NCBI GenBank assembly: GCA_021307315.1
Contig: JAJSPD010000089.1
Span: forward strand, 104,751 to 168,750
Direction of reading: 5' to 3'
DNA: 64,000 bases
Source: Bisporella sp. PMI_857
Taxonomy: Eukaryota > Ascomycota > Leotiomycetes > Helotiales > Helotiaceae
Position numbers and translations under genes: made by a program. Under the pieces are notes generated by a model. The model was not told the origin of the DNA and made no database searches. It worked only from the letters and a program-made list of their open reading frames with translations. This document shows positions 60,606-64,000 of this stretch, piece by piece (the stretch's first letter is position 1; each line of letters begins with the position of its first letter).

Positions 60606-60809
60606 TGTCAGGCGCCAGGATGTCACGTGCTGAGGGGCAATGAAGGGGGCTCGGTAAAGGCACTGAGACTTGGCATGTATGGGCACGTAGGGGGCCGCCA
60701 GGGGTTCGGAGGGTATAAGTAGGGGACTCGAGACGTAGTAGAGAGGGTAGAGATTAGTCTTTGTTCAATATATGAGTTGATTCGTGCCACACTACTCCAG
60801 CACCTTACA
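60606..60809 (+). repeat. LTR 3 (3' LTR) of element B
   Basis: TGTCAGGCGCCAGGATGTCA to CAGCACCTTACA, 204 bases, nearly identical to LTR 2 with a handful of differences. It is preceded by the polypurine tract and followed directly by the transposase relic. Confidence 0.9.
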
Positions 60810-61515
60810 ATAAACAAGAACGTTATATGACTTTGACTATTTTGTTCGACTTTAAAAACGACTTCTTTCGCAGCTCTTTGGCTTTTTAACTCTGCAACAA
60901 AAGCTTCGGCTAGTGGCTTTTCTTTTCGCTTTTCACGGTCGATTTGCGCGTTAATATTATAAACATTTCGAAGTATAATTCGGAGTGAAGAATTTTGTAG
61001 TTGAAAAGCAATTACAGTTCGAGCTGGTTCGATTCTAGCTTTGCGATTAGATTATACGACTTCTAATTAAGAAGCACTTAGCTGGCGGTGAGCTGCAAAA
61101 GCGCTGAAAGCTTCAGCTGGAGGGTGATTATGAGTATTGTATTTCTCATCTTCACGGTGGCAGAGATCCCATGCGCCATCCGTACGCTCGCGACCTTGAT
61201 CGAAAAAAGGCATCCGATTTTTGCTGTATTTCGCTTTCTTTTACGATGCTGATTTTCGACTCCAGATCTGTACTCAGCTGTTTGCGCACAGCCTCTACGC
61301 TGACAATTGAGATATCGAAGTACGCGGCCTTTACGGCGATCAGCCTTTCCTATTACAAAAGTGTACAGAGCTGACTTTGCGTGAGCTTGCGCAAACGCGT
61401 AAACAGCTTCATACGAGTCGAATTCGCTTTCCGGAGGAAGTGATAAAGGTTGTACAGCGATGCTAGAAGCTTCAGCGCTGGGGCAATCTACTGTAGTAGA
61501 TGCAACCGAGGTCAT
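60810..61515 (-). pseudogene. Relic of a Mutator-like (MULE) transposase, N-terminal part
   Basis: Minus-strand reading from ATG 61515 gives a FAR1-type zinc domain: FDSYEAVYAFAQAHAKSALY, GRVLRYLNCQRRGCAQT and RKRKRNTAKIGCLFSI. After a frameshift it continues NTHNHPPAEAFSAFAAHRQL. After a stop it resumes NVYNINAQIDREKRKEKPLA and KVEQNSQSHITFLFI, where the catalytic domain of fungal MULEs would begin. Sequence then ends at LTR 3 of element B. The DDE domain is absent. Confidence 0.75.
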
Positions 61516-62133
61516 ATTTTGATAATACAGTGCACAATAGAAGAGCGCCAGCGAGGTGGCGACAACGAGGTCCAAATGCTATCAAGCAGCAAATTTGGGT
61601 GCAGCCTCCAGCAATTTTTTCTGACCGCCTTCATTTCTACAAGGGGGGGGGCACGTGTATCATCCGCCTTCGCAATTCACCCAGAATCCTTAGACTCCTA
61701 AGATCAAAGCCCATGCCCTCAGCAACGACACTATTCCTTTGTCCTCGTTTTCTTATACTCGAACATGTTGATGGCCAAAACTGACCCAGCCGATATCAAA
61801 AACCTTTCCAAATAAGAAATGTACACGCTTGTACGCTTTTTTCGCCATACATATATTCAGCTTAGACGGCTTGAGTTCTTTTCGATCAGATGCTTGGCGC
61901 AAAGGCCGGATGGCTTAGAAGTCTGCAAAAAAAAAGTTACTATCGACCTTAATATGCAAACTAGACGGCCTGGCTCCCTACAGTATTCAAAGAAGGTATT
62001 ACGGCGCTAAAAAAAACTTTACTTTAGCTAACCAATATATTAAAATGCTGCTTAAAATTGCAGAAAACGTATTTGTCAAAAATCGTGTCCCTCTCTCGCA
62101 GGGGAAAGGGAAGTTCACTTTTACTGTCTTCAC
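61516..62133. other. Repeat-region spacer, no gene seen
   Basis: Short frames only and one G9 run near 61642. The last part (62080-62133) may belong to the kinase relic that follows. Confidence 0.4.
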
Positions 62134-62620
62134 ATGTCCTGCCAATATGCCGAGCGCTTGGCTGATCATAGTCTCGACAGTGGCCCATTTGCCTTGGTCC
62201 ACGGAGATTTGGAGCTAATCCTGGATGGGGACATGAACATTGTTTCTGTTCTTGACTGGGAATGGAGTCGAGTGGTCCCTGCCAGTTCTTCAAACCACCC
62301 TTTGTGGCTTAGCAGTGCCGCGATAGATGATCTGTCCTACGGCTTCAGATATAAGCACTTCCTCAAGCTTTTCGATAAGTTCCTGGCTATCCTGCGGGCC
62401 TTGGAGCGGCGAAGATACAAGAACGAGCTTTTGGCAAATGAGTAGGGAAAATACAAGCAGAAAAGCGGGTTCATGGTTGCTAATGCTTTAGAAAAATCAT
62501 ACCGCTGTAGACTGGTTCGCAAATCAATTTATCAACATGAGGTTCTATGGCGGAAACGAGGATCTATCGGAGCGCATAAAGGCATTCGTGTAAGCTGACC
62601 TTGATCGCCGAGCATTAATT
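62134..62620 (+). pseudogene. Relic of an APH-type phosphotransferase
   Basis: ALVHGDLELILDGDMNIVSV then LDWEWSRVVP matches the catalytic loop and DFG-equivalent region of fungal aminoglycoside-phosphotransferase-like proteins. The loop is shortened, so the usual asparagine of HGDxxxxN is missing. After the stop at 62443-62445, frames with SGFMVANALEKSY and WFANQFINMRFYGGNEDLSE continue the family's C terminus with frameshifts. The N-terminal ATP-binding part is not seen. Confidence 0.65.
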
Positions 62621-62927
62621 GAGAAGAAGGTCCTTGAAGGAGACTCTCTCACATCGCGGCTCAAGCAACCAACCAATCTACTGGCTGTTTACCAGATCGT
62701 GATGTTGTCACGGCAGCACCGAATGGCATGGGAAAACCACTTGCGCACGAGATTATTTTGCATGGCCGTGGCACATACCTAGCCCCTTTCGTACTCAACG
62801 TCTTCCATTCACTTTTGGAAGCATTCCTGTCATCGCCGGCTTCTCGTACCCAAGCTTGTGCTAGCTATGCTTGGCTTGTTTCAACAATTTTGCCAAACTT
62901 GTAATCGCTGTAGCTGTAACAGCCAGA
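62621..62927. other. Spacer, no gene seen
   Basis: No recognisable feature apart from degraded frames following the kinase relic. Confidence 0.4.
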
Positions 62928-63027
62928 GTCAGTTAGGGATGGTTTACAGCAGGCCACAATCGGTTTAAGGATAGTTTGCAGCTAAAAGTCGGTTAGGGGT
63001 GGTTTACAGCAAGCACAGGTCGGTTTA
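62928..63027. repeat. Two imperfect copies of a 40-base repeat, 60-base period
   Basis: GTCAGTTAGGGATGGTTTAC... at 62928 and GTCGGTTAGGGGTGGTTTAC... at 62988 share most of 40 bases, each ending TCGGTTTA. The intervening 20 bases include a third partial copy (GGATAGTTTGCAGC). Confidence 0.65.
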
Positions 63028-63559
63028 TGTCGGCTACAGGCTCCCTTACAGAAGTGCCGACTTCTAAAGCCCGGTGGATCCGTAGGTCAAGGATACAGCA
63101 CTGTTAAACATCGTTAGGGGAATATAAGGAACAGCTAGAGCTCTCTGGAGAAGGGCAAGCTTGAGTTTTTCCATGTTAGACTTACAAGCATACTTCTGAT
63201 ATCAATACATCACTTGTTGCAACTATATTGCTCGATACGTATTTTTACCTGTTATATTGCAATCCCTCCTGCTGCCCTCTATCTGTTACAGTAGCTCTTG
63301 GCAAAGCTTGATGACACGGACGTGGCGAATAAACCAGACAGACAAAAGCTTCTAGAGTTTTCTTCCTTGAAGTATCTGAAAATACTAGGAGCTTGTATTT
63401 ATTATTTATTCTAATAGAGCTAATTTTTTCCTGCATAGTATGATAAACATCACGCCCCCTGAACCCTCTCTATCAAAGTCATAAGATATTATAGTACACA
63501 ATTATGCCAAGTTGTTAATCATTGAGTTTAAGCTTATACGATCGATATCGAAGATTAAA
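63028..63559. other. Spacer, no gene seen
   Basis: AT-rich. No gene or RNA feature was recognised. Confidence 0.4.
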
Positions 63560-64000
63560 CTCGGCATTCATAAACCCGATAGCCACTTGGTCGCTCTTAC
63601 ATCATGGCAATGTGGCACGAAATCTAATGGTAGAAGAAACGCAGACACTGCTTTAATAGCAAATCCACTGGTTGCTAACCCGGAGATTTTCTGACCACTC
63701 AAAATCAGGGCTTTGTCTACTACAGTACTTTCGATCTTAACAAGACCGAAATTTGTTGCGAGATGTCGGCCATCTGCAGAGAATTTCAAGGAATCACTGT
63801 TTCTAAAGTCATAATTCCTGACTGCACGGAACTTAAGACGACTACTAAGTCTTCTACCAAGCAATATCGAGACTTTAAAGGCATTGGCAACGTCCACAAC
63901 CTAATCGTCTTGTTGTCAGACCCCAACGCGATATGCTTGCGCGTCTGGCGAGAATGCACAGCTAAAACCCCGTCTGAGTGGCCTGCGAGCGTCTTTTGAA
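63560..64000 (-). pseudogene. C-terminal fragment of a WD40-repeat protein, frameshifted, open at the window edge
   Basis: Reading leftwards from the window edge, one frame gives HIALGSDNKTIRLWTLPM, the end of a WD40 blade (serine, NKTIRLW). A second frame (63897-63568) then gives DSLKFSADGRHLATNFG and a tail like the C termini of fungal NACHT-WD40 (STAND/NLR-type) proteins. The frame switch near 63890 indicates decay. The upstream NACHT and effector parts, if any, lie beyond the window. Confidence 0.65.

Larger units (their letters stand above)
52188..60809 (+). mobile_element. Composite chromovirus B with three LTRs
   Basis: The structure is LTR (52188-52390), decayed gag of copy 1, LTR (54030-54231), gag-pol of copy 2, LTR (60606-60809). 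The left edge interrupts the RT of element A; the right edge abuts a Mutator-like transposase relic. Five-base flanks do not match (CGTAT and ATAAA), so the outer ends do not form a simple insertion. Confidence 0.88.

Noticed and set aside
62928..63027. CRISPR-like spacing of the 40-base repeat
   Set aside because: Only two imperfect copies in a eukaryotic transposon region; this is an ordinary tandem repeat.
63763..63999. Plus-strand frame MSAICREF... at the right edge
   Set aside because: It is the antisense shadow of the WD40 fragment, which has clear motifs on the minus strand.

Overview
The window is a piece of a filamentous ascomycete (Pezizomycotina) nuclear genome. Short GT-AG introns of about 45-75 nt interrupt nearly every gene. 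The protein families are typical of these fungi: a hybrid PKS-NRPS, Zn2Cys6 and C2H2 regulators with fungal-specific transcription factor domains, Clr5, DUF6594, and chromodomain Ty3/gypsy elements with stop codons that look like repeat-induced point mutation (RIP). All exon models were built by hand from splice sites and reading phase. No transcript data were available.

Region 1 (1-20.2 kb) is a secondary-metabolite cluster cut by the left edge. It holds the last 2674 residues of a highly reducing PKS-NRPS (MT, psi-ER, KR, ACP, C, A, T, R), an SDR, a class II HpcH/HpaI aldolase, an aspartate-type aminotransferase and a TauD-type 2-oxoglutarate dioxygenase. A C2H2 transcription factor and an NmrA-like oxidoreductase follow. 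The aldolase and aminotransferase together suggest that the cluster makes its own gamma-hydroxy-glutamate-type amino acid for the NRPS module, as in 4-hydroxy-4-methylglutamate tetramic acids. This is an inference.

Region 2 (20.2-24.5 kb) holds a Clr5-domain protein with degenerate helical repeats, then a solo LTR.

Region 3 (25.3-40 kb) is a catabolic or specialised-metabolism block: a many-intron Zn2Cys6 regulator divergent from a flavin monooxygenase with an NTF2-like front part, an aldo-keto reductase, a seven-bladed lactonase, a sugar-porter MFS transporter and a Gfo/Idh/MocA sugar dehydrogenase. Together these resemble an oxidative, non-phosphorylative sugar pathway (transport, dehydrogenation to a lactone, lactonase, reductase).

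Region 4 (41.6-48.2 kb) is gene-poor and AT-rich. It has a DUF6594 membrane protein with a single-base frameshift, a RecQ-like relic, a 2,3-dihydroxybenzoate-decarboxylase-type amidohydrolase and a small secreted cysteine-containing protein.

Region 5 (48.8-64 kb) is a transposon graveyard. A minus-strand chromovirus (A) lost its 5' end at the insertion point of a plus-strand composite chromovirus (B, three LTRs). B abuts a truncated Mutator-like transposase relic. Broken pieces of an APH-type kinase and of a WD40 protein follow at the right edge.
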